DNA from: Fragilaria crotonensis
Taxonomy: Eukaryota > Bacillariophyta > Fragilariophyceae > Fragilariales > Fragilariaceae
Reading direction: 5' to 3'
Assembly (NCBI GenBank): GCA_022925895.1
Contig: JAKSYS010000346.1
Span: forward strand, 1-63,309
Length of the DNA: 63,309 nucleotides
Position numbers and translations under genes: made by a program. The number at the start of each line of letters is the position of its first letter. The first letter of the stretch is position 1. Below the pieces are notes generated by a model, which did no database searches, was not told where the DNA came from, and saw only the letters and a list, made by a program, of their open reading frames with translations. Of the stretch, positions 35,893-46,555 are shown piece after piece.

Positions 35893-36343
35893 ATATAATG
35901 TGGCTTTTGGTAGTTAACTACATCACTTACTTAGGATCCATTTGTACTTGATGTTCCGCTACCCGTAGTCCTATTCGCTCTGAACTGATACACTACCAAG
36001 TCTACATCACGCCGATCGCACCCTTGGACAACAAAGCAAATCGCGCTCTGCAATACAACAAGCCGCTTGAATTATCGTATCAGCAAGTTGTTGCCGCCTC
36101 TAATCATTCTACAGGTATGAGACATAGAAATCCCTCAGCCTTGAAAATGTCGTCAAAAGGATACAATCTAACTTAAATTTTACTTGTGCGGAAGTTGAGC
36201 AAGACATGCGACCACTGCCGCTGCCACCTTTATGGAAGACTTGTCATCCTGTACCACAGCCTGACGATCGAAAATGGAGCCTTTGGTATACATCAAGGCT
36301 TGACTAAGGCGGCGCTTGCTAACTCACCCCTCGTGAATTTAAT
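35893..36343. other. Convergent intergenic region
   Basis: Between the SDR (+) and the thioredoxin gene (-). No gene is seen; a short ORF at 36186-36422 overlaps the thioredoxin 3' end and looks spurious. Confidence 0.5.
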
Positions 36344-37273
36344 TTATTCTTCAAAATGTACTTTACGTAGCTCCGGTGAATTCGCAAAGACATCCAGCAT
36401 AACATACGGTAACGCCTGGTGATGCGGCTCATCTTGGGACGTTTGTTTGGCATTCTCCAGTAGCGTATTTAAATCCGCCTCTAGGACCGATTTGGGAGTT
36501 GGTCCAATCAGGGACGTTTCCACTACACCATCCGCACTGACCAAGGCCAAATGAGGAATTGCATCAACTCGAAAGGCTTCCAGATACGGCCACGCCTGCT
36601 TCATATCGTCGTCTCCACCACAATTGACCATGACAAAATTGACTCGATCTCTGTACTCATCTTCCACTTGACGCAATGTCGGGGCAGCAAATTTACAATT
36701 TTCACACCACGGAGCCCAAAAATCAACAACAGACGGTTTTCCATTATTTCCAACGAGAGACATGGGTACGGAAGACTGTTGCATGGACATTAAGAGTTGA
36801 ACTTCCGTCACTGGATGCGAATACTGCCAGACAAAATTTGTGATAGCAAGCACTACGGAAACGATTGCGACTCGGATGTTTCGAAGGCGAGATTCTTTGA
36901 TTAATTCGTCGTATGAGGCAGTTTGTGCTTTTTTCTGTTCCATACGTTTCGAAGGTGAACACACTAGCGGCTGATCTGCCTCCCAGAATGACGCACCGTC
37001 CAGAAGAATGTCCTCTGCTTGCAACGCTACTTTCGGTTCTTCAATTTGACCATCAGTCACAGACGAAGCCATGGTGCCGTCGTTACTGTCGACCATTTTC
37101 CTCAAAGAGGTTAGCAATTGCGTGTTGGTACTCATTGGGTTGGAATTGACTATTGCATTTGTAATGATGAAAGACTCGACTGGAATAGATCGCGACGACC
37201 ACACCACCAAATGTAAAATTGCACTAGTCACGACGCCATGGTTCAGTGAAGATATTCTGTTGTTCACAAGCAT
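36344..37273 (-). CDS. Membrane-anchored thioredoxin-fold protein, HCF164/TxlA-like
   Basis: The protein is 309 aa. After a hydrophobic, Ser-rich N-terminus and an acidic linker there is one TM helix (NIRVAIVSVVLAITNFVWQY, about residues 133-152) and then a thioredoxin domain with VVDFWAPWCENCKFAAP; WCENC is the redox-active CxxC, near residue 190. A cis-Pro follows in DAIPHLAL. This arrangement (TM, then thioredoxin with a WCxxC motif and a conserved MVNC strand) resembles cyanobacterial TxlA and plant HCF164, which pass reducing power across the thylakoid for cytochrome b6f assembly. Plastid location is inferred from this resemblance and from the SFII segment in the leader. The 36-residue C-terminal extension has no known motif. 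Confidence 0.75.
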   Translation of the reverse strand: MLVNNRISSLNHGVVTSAILHLVVWSSRSIPVESFIITNAIVNSNPMSTNTQLLTSLRKMVDSNDGTMASSVTDGQIEEPKVALQAEDILLDGASFWEADQPLVCSPSKRMEQKKAQTASYDELIKESRLRNIRVAIVSVVLAITNFVWQYSHPVTEVQLLMSMQQSSVPMSLVGNNGKPSVVDFWAPWCENCKFAAPTLRQVEDEYRDRVNFVMVNCGGDDDMKQAWPYLEAFRVDAIPHLALVSADGVVETSLIGPTPKSVLEADLNTLLENAKQTSQDEPHHQALPYVMLDVFANSPELRKVHFEE

Positions 37274-38147
37274 TTTGTTGTAGCGCTTATTGTCGTCCTC
37301 GTTGCTAACGTCGCAATCTTTATTTCGAGCTGCTTTTTGGGCTTGTGTCTTCTTGTGTGGCGTGTTGAGTCTAAGGATGCCTTTTAATACTTATGGTCTT
37401 ACTACGGTGTGTAACTAATGAAGCATGCAGCCACACCTGCTGTACGCCACTGCGCTGGTCGCCTCTGCGCTTGAATGGCACCTGTTTTTGATGATGAATT
37501 TGTTCGTGAAATGATGGTGTCAGTCCAAAGCCACGCTCGTGCAATGCCTACGTGGCATACGTCACGATAATCTATGGGCGTACAGTATTCAAAGTACTGG
37601 TACGAACATACAGTAGTCGTTGCATGTACTGGGTAGTGGAGTGTTATTCTCGAGTCTCGCAGTAGCAATGGGTTGCGCTCGTTCGGGCGACACTATGAAT
37701 GTGCGTTGTACGAGTACTGGAGTACCAGGCAAACGTAAGCGGTAGATGGGGGGGGGTCAATTCATTCACACTTTACTATTTATTTCGTGTCTCGTTTCTT
37801 TTTCGTTCCGAGTGTATGTATAATGTATAGTGTATACTATACTCCAGTACTCCAGTACGCGGTAACCACACTTCTGCGAATCGTGCGCGATACTTCCAAA
37901 TCATGAGTGTGCCAACGACGAACTTGATCCTCCACACATGAGCGCTTCAAGACTCTTTCTGATACGATAGGAGTCGCGCTTTGCTTCCGAATCGTCTCCT
38001 TATTAGAATCGTACATATTCGCTATCTGTCTTGTTCGGCATGGATACGATTTCTTAATTGCCCGTTGCAATATCATTAAGCAACTTCAGCCTTTCGCTCA
38101 CAAATCAAGATCTGGGATTATCCAGAAGCAAACTCAAACGCAATACC
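37274..38147. other. Intergenic region and promoter of the chitinase gene
   Basis: It contains a run of nine or more G at about 37747 and several palindromic GTACTGGAGTAC-type words (37590, 37715, 37845). From about 37870 the sequence resembles that upstream of the first chitin-binding gene (shared CGTGCGCGATACTTCCA and ACGAACTTGATC), suggesting a duplicated promoter. Confidence 0.5.
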
Positions 38148-40500
38148 ATGAAGATCACTTTGACCGCAGCATACATCCTAATTTTACTTCCTGACTCAAG
38201 CGCGATGGGCAGTACTGGCACAAAACGTCATGCCAACTCGAATGTAAGCTGTAATACGGCGCTATTCAAATTCCACTAGGACGTAGGACGCGGCGAGGAG
38301 ACATTGTAAATCATTGCACACGATGGAATCAAACAAATCTCTCATCACTAACCATGTGCAATTTGACCCTCAATTCATTTCACCTTGTAGTCTGCCGGTC
38401 TTCGTGGCGGACAAGAGGTTAGAACGACGGCCTGGCATCCACGCACGGTGGGTGCAATGAATGGCATGGCTCGTCATCGCGAAAGCACAGGCCAGCTCTA
38501 TGATTCCAATTCCGTCCATTGGGCTACCGGAGTTGCGATGATGCAAGAAACCGAGCGCACGAGCGGTACTTGCGGCGACGGTAATGTGGGTAACGGACTT
38601 TGTCCTATGGCTGGCCAATGCTGCTCCACTTATGGATGGTGCGGCGTCGGTCCTGAATACTGCACAGGAACGACCGTTCCTGCCACGTCTGGCCCACTTC
38701 CAACACCAGTAGTAACATGGGCACCTTTACAAGTAACAGCTCCGCCTGTCCTCGCACCAGTTGGTATTGCTCCACAGGCTCCAGTCGGTGTTTCTCCAGA
38801 GGCTCCAGTTGGTGGTTTTTCAGAGGCTCCAGTCGGTGTGTTTTCAGAGGCTCCAGTCGGTGTTTCTCCAGAGGCTCCAGTTGGTGGCTCTCCAGAGGCC
38901 CCAGTTGGTGGCTCTCAGAGGCCCCAGTCGGTGGTTTTTCAGAGGCTCCTGTCGGTGTTTCTCCAGAGGCTCCAGTCGGTGTTTCTCCGAGGCTCCAGTT
39001 GGTGGTTCTCAGAGGCTCCAGTTGGTGGTTTTCAGAGGCTCCAGTCGGTGGTTCTTCAAAAGCTCCAGTTGGTGGTTTTCCAGAGGCTCCAGTCGGTGGT
39101 TCTCCAGAGGCTCCAGTCAGTGCTCCTCCAGTCATCGGTAGGCCAACGGCGCCCATCGCAAGTGGTACTTGTGGCAATGGCATGGTCGGTAATGGAATTT
39201 GCTCCACTCCACAGGATTGCTGCTCCTCCTTCGGTTGGTGCGGTGTTGGTCCTGAATACTGTACAGGACCCACAATTCCTGCCCTAATACCCCAACTTCC
39301 CCACTTCCAACGCCAGCCATACCGACTGCTCCAGTGATGGCACCATCCTCAGTGATAACTCCAACCGCCCCTTCCGCGGTGACATCAATTCAGTTTCCAG
39401 ACTATGCAGACGGTGAATGCTCTGGAGTCGAAAATGTCATGACAGTCAACGTCGGTTATTACCAAAGTTGGTCAGCTACAAGAGGATGCAACCCTGTCGT
39501 TCCGAGCGCGATTGACGTCGGCGGAAACGGCTATACCCACTTGATTTATTCCTTCGCCTCCATCAATGCCAATTTTCAGTTGGAAGCCTGGGGTGGAGCC
39601 AGCGACTCGGAAGTACCACAGTACCAAGCCCTCAACAATCTTAAGCAAACGCACACAGGGCTCAAAACTCTCATTGCCGTCGGCGGCTGGACTTTCAATG
39701 ATCCTGGTCCAACGCAGACCCGATTCTCTGAAACTGCGAGCACACCCGAAAACCGTGCGGCGTTTGCAGCATCGTGTGTTCAATTCTGTCAACAACACGG
39801 CTTCGACGGAGTCGATTTGGATTGGGAATACCCCGGCGACCCCACTCGTGGAGGTCAGGCGGCAGACAAGGCCAACTTTGGACTCTTGGTCGACGCCATA
39901 CGCGCCGCATTCGATGCAGCTCCGGTGGCTTTGGAGTTGACCATGGCAGTTCCGATATTCCAAGGGAAACTTACAGATGGGTACGATCTTCCGGCATTGG
40001 CACAGGGACTTGACTTCTTCAACGTGATGGCATACGATGTTCACGGCGAATGGGACAACCCCAAAGTAATTGGTGCAAATACAGACTTGCCTGCCATCTT
40101 TGACGCGGTTCGATATTTCCTCGATGCCGGGGTGGCATCCAGCAAGATGGCTCTCGGCCTCGCAGCATACGGTCGCTCCTACATTCTCGCTGACCCGAGC
40201 TGCACCACTGGTGGATGCGCCTTTTCAGGTCCGGGCTCTGGTGGATGTACAGGAACAGCAGGCTTCATGCCTTATTTTGCCATCGATGAGCTCTTTCAGA
40301 GTGGCAATTACAATTCCATTCGGTACAATCCCGACAGTGCGACCATGGAGATGGTTGTCAATGGCAATGAGTTGATCACCTTCGATAATCCAGATACATT
40401 GCAGATCAAACACGACTTTGCGTCCAAGGCGTGCTTCCGAGGATTCATGTGGTGGGCCGTTGACATGAAGTCAGGTGCGATTCCTCTGGGTTCAAACTAA
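38148..40500 (+). CDS. Secreted GH18 chitinase with two CBM18 domains (spliced; frame breaks in repeat region)
   Basis: Exon 1 (38148-38243) is a 32-residue signal-peptide exon of the same length as in the paralogue at 28782. The intron is 38244-38390 (GTAAGC to TTGTAG). Exon 2 has a first CBM18 (about 38560-38680), a long run of 24-nt units encoding APVG(V/G)(S/F)(P/S)E (38778-39130), a second CBM18 (about 39165-39270) and an intact GH18 catalytic domain read from about 39290 to 40500. The GH18 active site is DGVDLDWE (about 39797-39820), with Glu as the acid catalyst, preceded by LIAVGGW. Five single-base losses (near 38913, 38988, 39012, 39033 and 39284) break the frame. The predicted role is secreted chitin hydrolysis or remodelling. 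Confidence 0.82.
38778..39130 (+). repeat. 24-nt minisatellite coding for APVG-type octapeptides
   Basis: About 14 units of GCTCCAGTCGGTGTTTCTCC plus AGAG-type ends. Four of them are one base short, which breaks the frame. Confidence 0.85.
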
Positions 40501-41172
40501 TGCAACCCACCTTCTCTGAATACATTTAACATATCATAGTTCCATACAAGCAAATACAATACTTGCAACTTGTGGCATGCAAATCGAGCGTGAAGGCATG
40601 AAGGCATGACATTCGCAGCATACAGTACAATATGTAGAGCACATGATTGATCACAGCACAGGGTCACACTCCGGAAACCTCATTCGTGCTCCTATACTAC
40701 TATCTACTGGCTACTCTCAACTCCTACTGGCGTAATGTACTAGAAACTACAACTCAGTACTCTAGTACCATACATGCATGCATACCCATACCAATACAGC
40801 ACTGATGTACTCTGATGATCGGAAGGATTCTCGTTCACCCAAAGTTTCGAAGTTTGATGGGTGGGATGTGGGATGCCGGACTCCATGATGTATATGTAGT
40901 TGTTCGTGTATTAATAGTTTACGCATATTTGCAGCGCGCACTAAATTTGAGCCATTGATGGCCGTGGTGGCGAATGGCATCAACTCAGTCCAAGTGGAGA
41001 ATTTTTATGGAGTTGGCACTTCTGGCACACATACACGCAGAGGTCAAGCGAGGGGCAGTGTTGGTTCTTGATTCTATTCTGTTCGATTCTGTTCCATTCA
41101 ATTCAGCTTCAAGTTCGTTTCATCCATAATCAACCTCATCAAAATCATCAGGTGTCGATACTGTCTTGGAAT
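40501..41172. other. Intergenic region
   Basis: No gene is seen. It contains GTACT-type palindromes (about 40755) and the promoter of the quinolinate synthase gene. Confidence 0.5.
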
Positions 41173-43030
41173 ATGAATGCCATGCTGCTGCGGAGTCGCC
41201 TTCGCGTCGCTCCAACCCTTTCACTACCGGTACTTGTTGGTCGTTACAGTCGCAGCAACCGTCGACTGCAATCCACAGCGGTGGCATCATACGATCAATC
41301 TGTGGATATCTTTCCTTCGATTGTGATTGGTCCAAACAAGTCAATTGTTCCTCAGGGCCCTTTTGCGGAAGCCCAAGCACAGGTTAGTTGCTCTGTTGCT
41401 CTGTTGTGTGGTTGATGTGCGTGATGTGTGTGCTGCGTCGAACGTGGGTTGCATTTCATCGTTACACTATTTGCATTGCCATGTTGCATCGTCGTCATCT
41501 TGTTCTCAACAATACCATCCATCTGATCCACAACAACAACATTCATCACGATCACAATCACATTCAATATAGTACCTCGATCCTGATCCAGATGCCGTCG
41601 CTCGACTTGGTGAGTCCTTGTTAAGGGCCAACATGGGTGTTGTGGCGCATTACTACATGGATGTTGAACTCCAGGGTGTATTGACTGCCGTCCAACGATC
41701 CGCACCGGAATTCAAAAATAGAATTGGAATTGCCGATTCCTTGAAAATGGGTGACATGGCTGTTGACATGTGTGAAACTGCAAACGTTCAGGCCGTTGCT
41801 TGTTTGGGGGTCGACTTTATGAGCGAATCGGTGTCTGCCATTATGCACCGAAACAACTTTGGACACGTTCCTGTCTACAGGGCCACATCGGCCGCCATTG
41901 GATGTTCGTTGGCAGAATCGGCCGAACGAGATTCCTACCGAGCCTGGTTGCAAATGGAAATGAAGAACGAGCAAGCGCTACATGTCGTTTACATTAACAC
42001 ATCCCTGGAAACCAAGGCTGTCAGTTCGTCAATCGTACCCACAATTACCTGCACTTCCAGTAATGTCTTGCAAACCATGCTCCAAGCATCCGCTCAAATC
42101 GGACCCGATCTCAAGATTTTGTATGGACCGGACACGTACATGGGAGAGAATTTACAAACGCTGTTTGATTCCATCCTCGGCAACGGCAATAATAATAATG
42201 GCAACCATGCTTGGACTGACGAAAGGATTCGTCAGGAATTGCATCCCGCACACAATCGTCAAACCCTCCAACAACTCCGTTCCAAATTGACAGTCTTTCC
42301 GTCTGGAAACTGCATTGTCCATCACATGTTTGGAAAATCCATTGTTCAGACCGTCCGTGATCATTACAGTGATTGTTACGTGACTGCTCATTTGGAAGTA
42401 CCTGGTGAAATGTTTTCCATTGCCATGGAAAAATCCATTCAAGTCGATGAAGATGGCGGCGGCGCTGGTGGAGTTGTGGGATCCACATCGGACATTTTGC
42501 GATTCATTGCCCATCATGCCACACGTGCCGCAGCCACACCCGGATCGACCGAACGATTGCGTTTCATTTTAGGGACGGAAGCCGGCATGGTCACGTCCAT
42601 TGTGAAATCAGTTCAAGATATTTTGGAACAAACCAAGTCTCAAATCGAAGTGGAAATCATTTTTCCAGTTTCGTCGCAAGCTATCATGGGTGTCGATGAG
42701 GGTAGTAGTGATGACTTGGCAATTGTACCGGGTGTTGGAGGTGGTGAAGGTTGCAGTACAGCAGGTGGATGTGCTACCTGTCCGTTTATGAAGATGAATG
42801 ATTTGGATGCACTGCAGAACATTATTGATATGGTCGCAGCAGGTGATAAGGAATTGACGTTGAAGGCGCACTTGCCACCTGATCGGCTTCGAGGAAAGAG
42901 TATCAATGGGGTCAAGGCTATGGATCTCGGCGTCGAATCTATAATGTACATGAGGGATTTCATGATTCAAAAGGAGTTACCGGCACAGTTGATTGATAAA
43001 GTGCGCGCAGGTGCAACAAACTCATCATAG
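41173..43030 (+). CDS. nadA: Quinolinate synthase (spliced)
   Basis: NadA condenses iminoaspartate with dihydroxyacetone phosphate to quinolinate, the second step of de novo NAD synthesis from aspartate. Exon 1 (41173-41382) encodes a basic, Arg/Ser-rich, mitochondrion-like leader. The intron is 41383-41572 (GTTAGT to ATATAG). Exon 2 (41573-43030) continues in phase with YLDPDPDAV, and the total is 555 aa. Visible motifs are VVAHYYMD, IADSLKMGDMAVD, ACLGVDFMSES, YINTSLETKA, GNCIVHHMF, VGSTSDIL, LGTEAGMV and CATCPFMKMNDL. The Cys of ACLGVDFM, of GNCIVHH and of the final CATCP block are the expected [4Fe-4S] ligands. There is no SufE domain, unlike the plant enzyme. A Gly-rich insert lies near residue 360. 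Confidence 0.93.
41383..41572 (+). other. Intron of the quinolinate synthase gene
   Basis: GTTAGT start and TTCAATATAG end, 190 nt. Joining 41382 to 41573 keeps the frame and produces the expected segment just before VVAHYY. Confidence 0.8.
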
Positions 43031-43357
43031 TTTCATGTTAAACGTACGAGTTGCAATTTTATATCGGTACGCACGATAACACAAATGACGTCAGGTGTGC
43101 CTCGGGAAACCAAACGAGTCTAGGGTGTTGTAGATGAACGACTCAGGTGTCGTGATATTGCTTGGAGGCAGCATCCCTTGAGGTTGCGCAAGGTTCGTGT
43201 CAAGGATGATACTTCCAACCCGGAACGCTAATGTTTCAATACGCCTCTCCTGTTGACCCACGGAAGTGAGATAGCACCAGGCTATCTAATTATCCAGAAA
43301 TTTATGATGATTGGGTTTTTAACATGATGAAACCATGACTGTCATGGCACACTTTAT
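43031..43357. other. Convergent intergenic region
   Basis: Between nadA (+) and the bilin reductase (-). No gene is seen. Confidence 0.5.
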
Positions 43358-44296
43358 TCAGGGGAGGACTCGATCCTTATTGAACAATACCTCCTCTAGC
43401 ACCCGTTCGGTCCACTCGGGTCCATATAGAGACTGCAGCATGGGTCGAGCCGGATCGTTGGCCAAGCGATAGTCCAAGTATTCGGCTTGATGGTTTTCCG
43501 CGAGAGGTGTTTCAGCACGCGACGAAGCCACACATTCCAAGTACAGATCAAGATGGGCACAGAATGCGGCAAAAACAGTAGTTTGGATCGTCTCTATGGC
43601 GTTCTCTCCGGACAGTCTTGTCCAGAGTGCATGAGGAGAAAAGAATTTGCGAGCAGCCTCTGGCAAGTCACCGCCCCATTCAAAGGTATCCCGGACATGA
43701 GTGTCGTGCCATGCCTTCCATTTGTCATCATTCGTGGATGATGTTGAGGCCACCATGGGCTGTACATCCATGGCCAACAAATGTCGATTGCCCGGCAAAC
43801 TAACAAGATCGACACCCCACACGGGGAGTGGTGGAGTTCCAAACACCACAAGGTTCAACACTTGGATGCCTTTGATGTTCGTGTCGTTTTCTTCTGGCAA
43901 GAGTGTTTCGAGCAAGGCGTAGCGTCCATACTGGACTGGACTAGAACCTCGTTTGGCGTCCACCGATATCTTGACGACCGTTCCTTCTGGCATGCCTTTC
44001 GCAACGGCAGTGTTGACGGCCAGGTCAGAAGGAACTAAACTGCCGTCCGACGGAAGCAAGATTCCGGCATGTTCCAGCTTTTTCCATGCATAATCCAGAA
44101 AGGGCCGGTAGAGTCCATTCTGAGAATCGGACGTTGCCTCACATGGTCGGCAAATCGATTTCCGTGATGACGGTAGGACCCCTGTGCATGTTGGTGTTGT
44201 GGTACGCCGTCTTGTTTGGTGTTGATTCGAATCAACGGCAAAGGCGTGGATATAACTTATCAGCAGAGGAACTATCGGTAGGAGACCAATCTTCAT
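43358..44296 (-). CDS. Ferredoxin-dependent bilin reductase (HY2/PcyA/PebA/PebB family)
   Basis: The protein is 312 aa. These enzymes reduce biliverdin to phytobilins with ferredoxin electrons. Family blocks are PVWGVDLVSLPGNRHLLAMD at about residue 155, followed by VQPM, and the C-terminal AEYLDYRLANDPARPMLQSL at about 270, followed by YGPEW. The DPARPML wording is closest, from memory, to the PebA/PebB branch, but I cannot assign the subtype without a tree. The N-terminus (MKIGLLPIVPLLISYIHAFAVDS) is a signal peptide ending in an HAFAV site and is followed by Arg/Thr/Ser-rich sequence, the diatom bipartite plastid presequence. Plastid location and a role in chromophore synthesis or tetrapyrrole turnover are inferred. 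No neighbouring gene belongs to the pathway. Confidence 0.85.
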   Translation of the reverse strand: MKIGLLPIVPLLISYIHAFAVDSNQHQTRRRTTTPTCTGVLPSSRKSICRPCEATSDSQNGLYRPFLDYAWKKLEHAGILLPSDGSLVPSDLAVNTAVAKGMPEGTVVKISVDAKRGSSPVQYGRYALLETLLPEENDTNIKGIQVLNLVVFGTPPLPVWGVDLVSLPGNRHLLAMDVQPMVASTSSTNDDKWKAWHDTHVRDTFEWGGDLPEAARKFFSPHALWTRLSGENAIETIQTTVFAAFCAHLDLYLECVASSRAETPLAENHQAEYLDYRLANDPARPMLQSLYGPEWTERVLEEVLFNKDRVLP

Positions 44297-44694
44297 GATT
44301 GCTTAATATCTGTGTTGTGGTGGTAACTGTCAGTGTCAATGTCAATTTCAGTTTGTTTCTCTTCAATCGTCAAGTTGTAAATGTGATGAAAAAAATCTTT
44401 TTTCATCTGTTGGATCTGGTGGTTGATGCCGAATGCCGAATGCCGACAGCTGACGTCAACAGTACGGTACCGTTACTGCAGTACTTGTACTGTAGACTTC
44501 GTATCTTTGTACTCCGAATATGTTCGAAAGGAATATAGAAATCAAGGACATGAATACATATATATGATGCCACTACTAACTGCTATCCGGACTCCGCATT
44601 CCGCACGTCCACACTATTCCTGCAACCACGAACCATATGGATCCATTTCTGCATATTGACTGCGAACTGCGAGGCACCTCGACTCCATGCTCCA
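44297..44694. other. Promoter region of the membrane-protein gene, duplicated at 58.1 kb
   Basis: From about 44383 the sequence matches 58123 onward, including GAAAAAAATCTTTTTTC and the GACAGCTGACGTCAACAG block, which contains a CRE-like TGACGTCA. Conservation in both copies marks it as part of the duplicated unit. Confidence 0.55.
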
Positions 44695-46170
44695 ATGACC
44701 ACCGGTAGTCGACAACCATGGAAATCACAACCAGGATTATCGCTGTATCTGGTAGTGCTCCTCCTGTTGCGGTTGGCATCAGTCGCCAGAGCAGGGCTCC
44801 CACTTCCCACACCCATATCCAAGGTGCCTCTCAAACCGACACCTCTTCGCAATGTTGACAAGCTCCTCGAGAAGCTTGATTTCCATCACATCTACGACCA
44901 TGAGGACGACAACAAATATGACGCCAAACCATTTTCTCAAGTATTGTACCCTGCAGTACGAGCCATCCTGACAACTTTGTATGGTACTATCCTACTATTC
45001 TTTGCTCCTCACGCTCGGAGTCAGATCCATTGTATTACCATGTTTCGGGTCAGTGGTCAGAAAAAGTTGGAACAGGCCATTCGAACGTGGCGACAGAACT
45101 TCTTACAGGCAAAATTCGCCATTGTTCGACGTGCTCCGAGTTTCCTTCTCGCCGGTCGTTCCATCCTACAAGTCAAACATCGAATTCACCATCATCGACA
45201 TCTCGTACAAGTAGCCAAAAAGGCCAAGGCGGATGGGACAATTACCAAACGAGAAGCGAAAATACTGTCGAGGATGCACAAGAAAGAGATTCGGAATCTC
45301 AAACGAGATATGCAACGATTGATCAAGGCCAGTACGAGTGTGGGGGCTGTCCTCAGAGCATTGGACTTGGATGATGTGTTGGATATTGTCCGGAGCTTTT
45401 TGTTTCAATTTTTAGCGGTTCTCGCGACCAATCACGAAAAGAAAGGACTCGGTTCCGTGATTTCCAATTGGTGTCTGTTCCTTAACGTGGGTGGTCTCAT
45501 GTCGGAAACACATGAAAAGTTGGGATTTCCGATTGCCAAATTGATTCGATACTGTTTTATGCGACACAACTCGAATCCAGCTGTGATTCGTCATACTGGA
45601 AGTGTTGCCGTGTTTGGGACCGCAGCATACCTCGTGCTGTGCGAGAAACAAACGACACGACGACTCAATATGGCACTCTTGTCATCCTCCGTACTTATGC
45701 GCGGCCTCAAAAGTTTCGTTAAAGTTATTCTATCATGGGACGATGATGACGATGATGGAATATGGCCTGGATTGGGACGTTTTATGGAAGGTGGTACTGG
45801 GGGTGCACTTATGACAGTGCTTACGGCAACAAGTCTGTATGCCATCATCAGAGTGGAGAAGAATGAACTCACTCCTCCAAATTGGTTACTTCGTCCAATT
45901 CACGCTGCCGAGAAGGGAATTCAACAACTTGCGGTTGCCGCTGATCGGATTGTATAACGTCCCTGACTCTCCATCTGACGGTGATTGATGATGTATTGTA
46001 CCGCGTTGTGAACGTCATAGCACTACCGCTGACGATTCAGAAACTATGGACTATCTAACTGTACATAATCCAACTTGCAGGGCTCGATTGCGTCGCCATC
46101 AAGGCCTTTATCGTACATCATTGATGTTGCTTTAGTAGGGATCTTACGTTCTGCAGGTTGGCTGCAATAT
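44383..46170 (+). repeat. Segmental duplication, copy A (intact gene)
   Basis: About 1.78 kb in direct orientation with 58123-59873, very similar throughout, including flanks up to TTACGTTCTGCAGGTTGG. It contains the intact 44695-45957 gene. Confidence 0.88.
44695..45957 (+). CDS. Unknown multi-helix membrane protein (intact copy)
   Basis: The protein has 420 aa from the ATG at 44695. It begins with a signal-anchor (LSLYLVVLLLLRLASVARAG), then HHIYDHEDDNKYD, a hydrophobic segment (LTTLYGTILLFFAPHAR), a long basic helical region with many Arg/Lys/His (KREAKILSRMHKKEIRNLKR), another amphipathic segment (VRSFLFQFLAVLA) and a C-terminal portion with an acidic WDDDDDDG insert. I recognise no family. 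A near-identical but frameshifted copy lies at 58412. The N-terminal signal suggests the secretory route or plastid envelope; this is not certain. Confidence 0.7.
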   Translation: MTTGSRQPWKSQPGLSLYLVVLLLLRLASVARAGLPLPTPISKVPLKPTPLRNVDKLLEKLDFHHIYDHEDDNKYDAKPFSQVLYPAVRAILTTLYGTILLFFAPHARSQIHCITMFRVSGQKKLEQAIRTWRQNFLQAKFAIVRRAPSFLLAGRSILQVKHRIHHHRHLVQVAKKAKADGTITKREAKILSRMHKKEIRNLKRDMQRLIKASTSVGAVLRALDLDDVLDIVRSFLFQFLAVLATNHEKKGLGSVISNWCLFLNVGGLMSETHEKLGFPIAKLIRYCFMRHNSNPAVIRHTGSVAVFGTAAYLVLCEKQTTRRLNMALLSSSVLMRGLKSFVKVILSWDDDDDDGIWPGLGRFMEGGTGGALMTVLTATSLYAIIRVEKNELTPPNWLLRPIHAAEKGIQQLAVAADRIV

Positions 46171-46270
46171 GGCCCCTGGCTCTAGCTAGTACTCGAGTAG
46201 AGGACAGTGGGTCTGAAGTTTCAGCTCTTCGACTACCTATGCATACGATTCCGGTAAACGACCTCTACGC
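45958..46270. other. Intergenic region left of the hAT element
   Basis: It ends with CTCTACGC (46263-46270), the target site duplicated by the transposon. No gene is seen. Confidence 0.5.
46263..46270. other. 8-bp target-site duplication, left
   Basis: CTCTACGC abuts the left terminus; the same 8 bp follow the right terminus at 54286-54293. Eight bases is the hAT length. Confidence 0.93.
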
Positions 46271-46288
46271 CAGAGCCATGCACGGGTA
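46271..46288 (+). repeat. hAT left terminal inverted repeat
   Basis: CAGAGCCATGCACGGGTA, an exact inverse of 54268-54285. Confidence 0.95.
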
Positions 46289-46302
46289 CCCAATCCGCGG
46301 TT

Positions 46303-46386
46303 TACCCGTACCCGTACCCGTACCCGCGGATCGCGGAGCGGGTTCGGGTAGTGTATTGAGGTCTCGGGTACGGGTACGGGTAAGGG
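46303..46386. promoter_or_regulatory. Subterminal GTACCC/GGGTAC clusters, left end
   Basis: Tandem ACCCGT units at 46303-46327 are followed by GGGTAC units in the opposite orientation at 46366-46386. Subterminal repeated hexamers in hAT elements are usually transposase-binding sites; here that is inferred. Confidence 0.6.
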
Positions 46387-46555
46387 AATTCCCATTTCTT
46401 ACCCGAGGTTTTACCCGACCGCGCGTAACGCGCAGTTCAAAGAGTACTCATAACCTGTAGTTATCAAACGTGCTTCACCGATAGCCCGTAGCCACTGCAG
46501 TGTAGTGTATAGTAAGCAAGTTAACAAAAGTTAACCTTCACCCTTTCAAGGGAAT

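Noticed and set aside
38605-39273. Minus-strand Pro/Gly/Glu repeat ORF
   Set aside because: It is a shadow of the 24-nt minisatellite in the chitinase gene.
44656-44694. Upstream start of the 420-aa membrane protein
   Set aside because: The open frame extends upstream but only with a TTG; the first ATG is 44695 and directly precedes the signal segment.
46281-46400. GGGTAC arrays as interstitial telomeric repeats
   Set aside because: The unit is a hexamer unlike TTAGGG, occurs in both orientations, and sits exactly beside hAT termini.
46158-46460. 100-codon ORF across the left hAT terminus
   Set aside because: It crosses the target duplication and terminal repeat, so it is created by the insertion.
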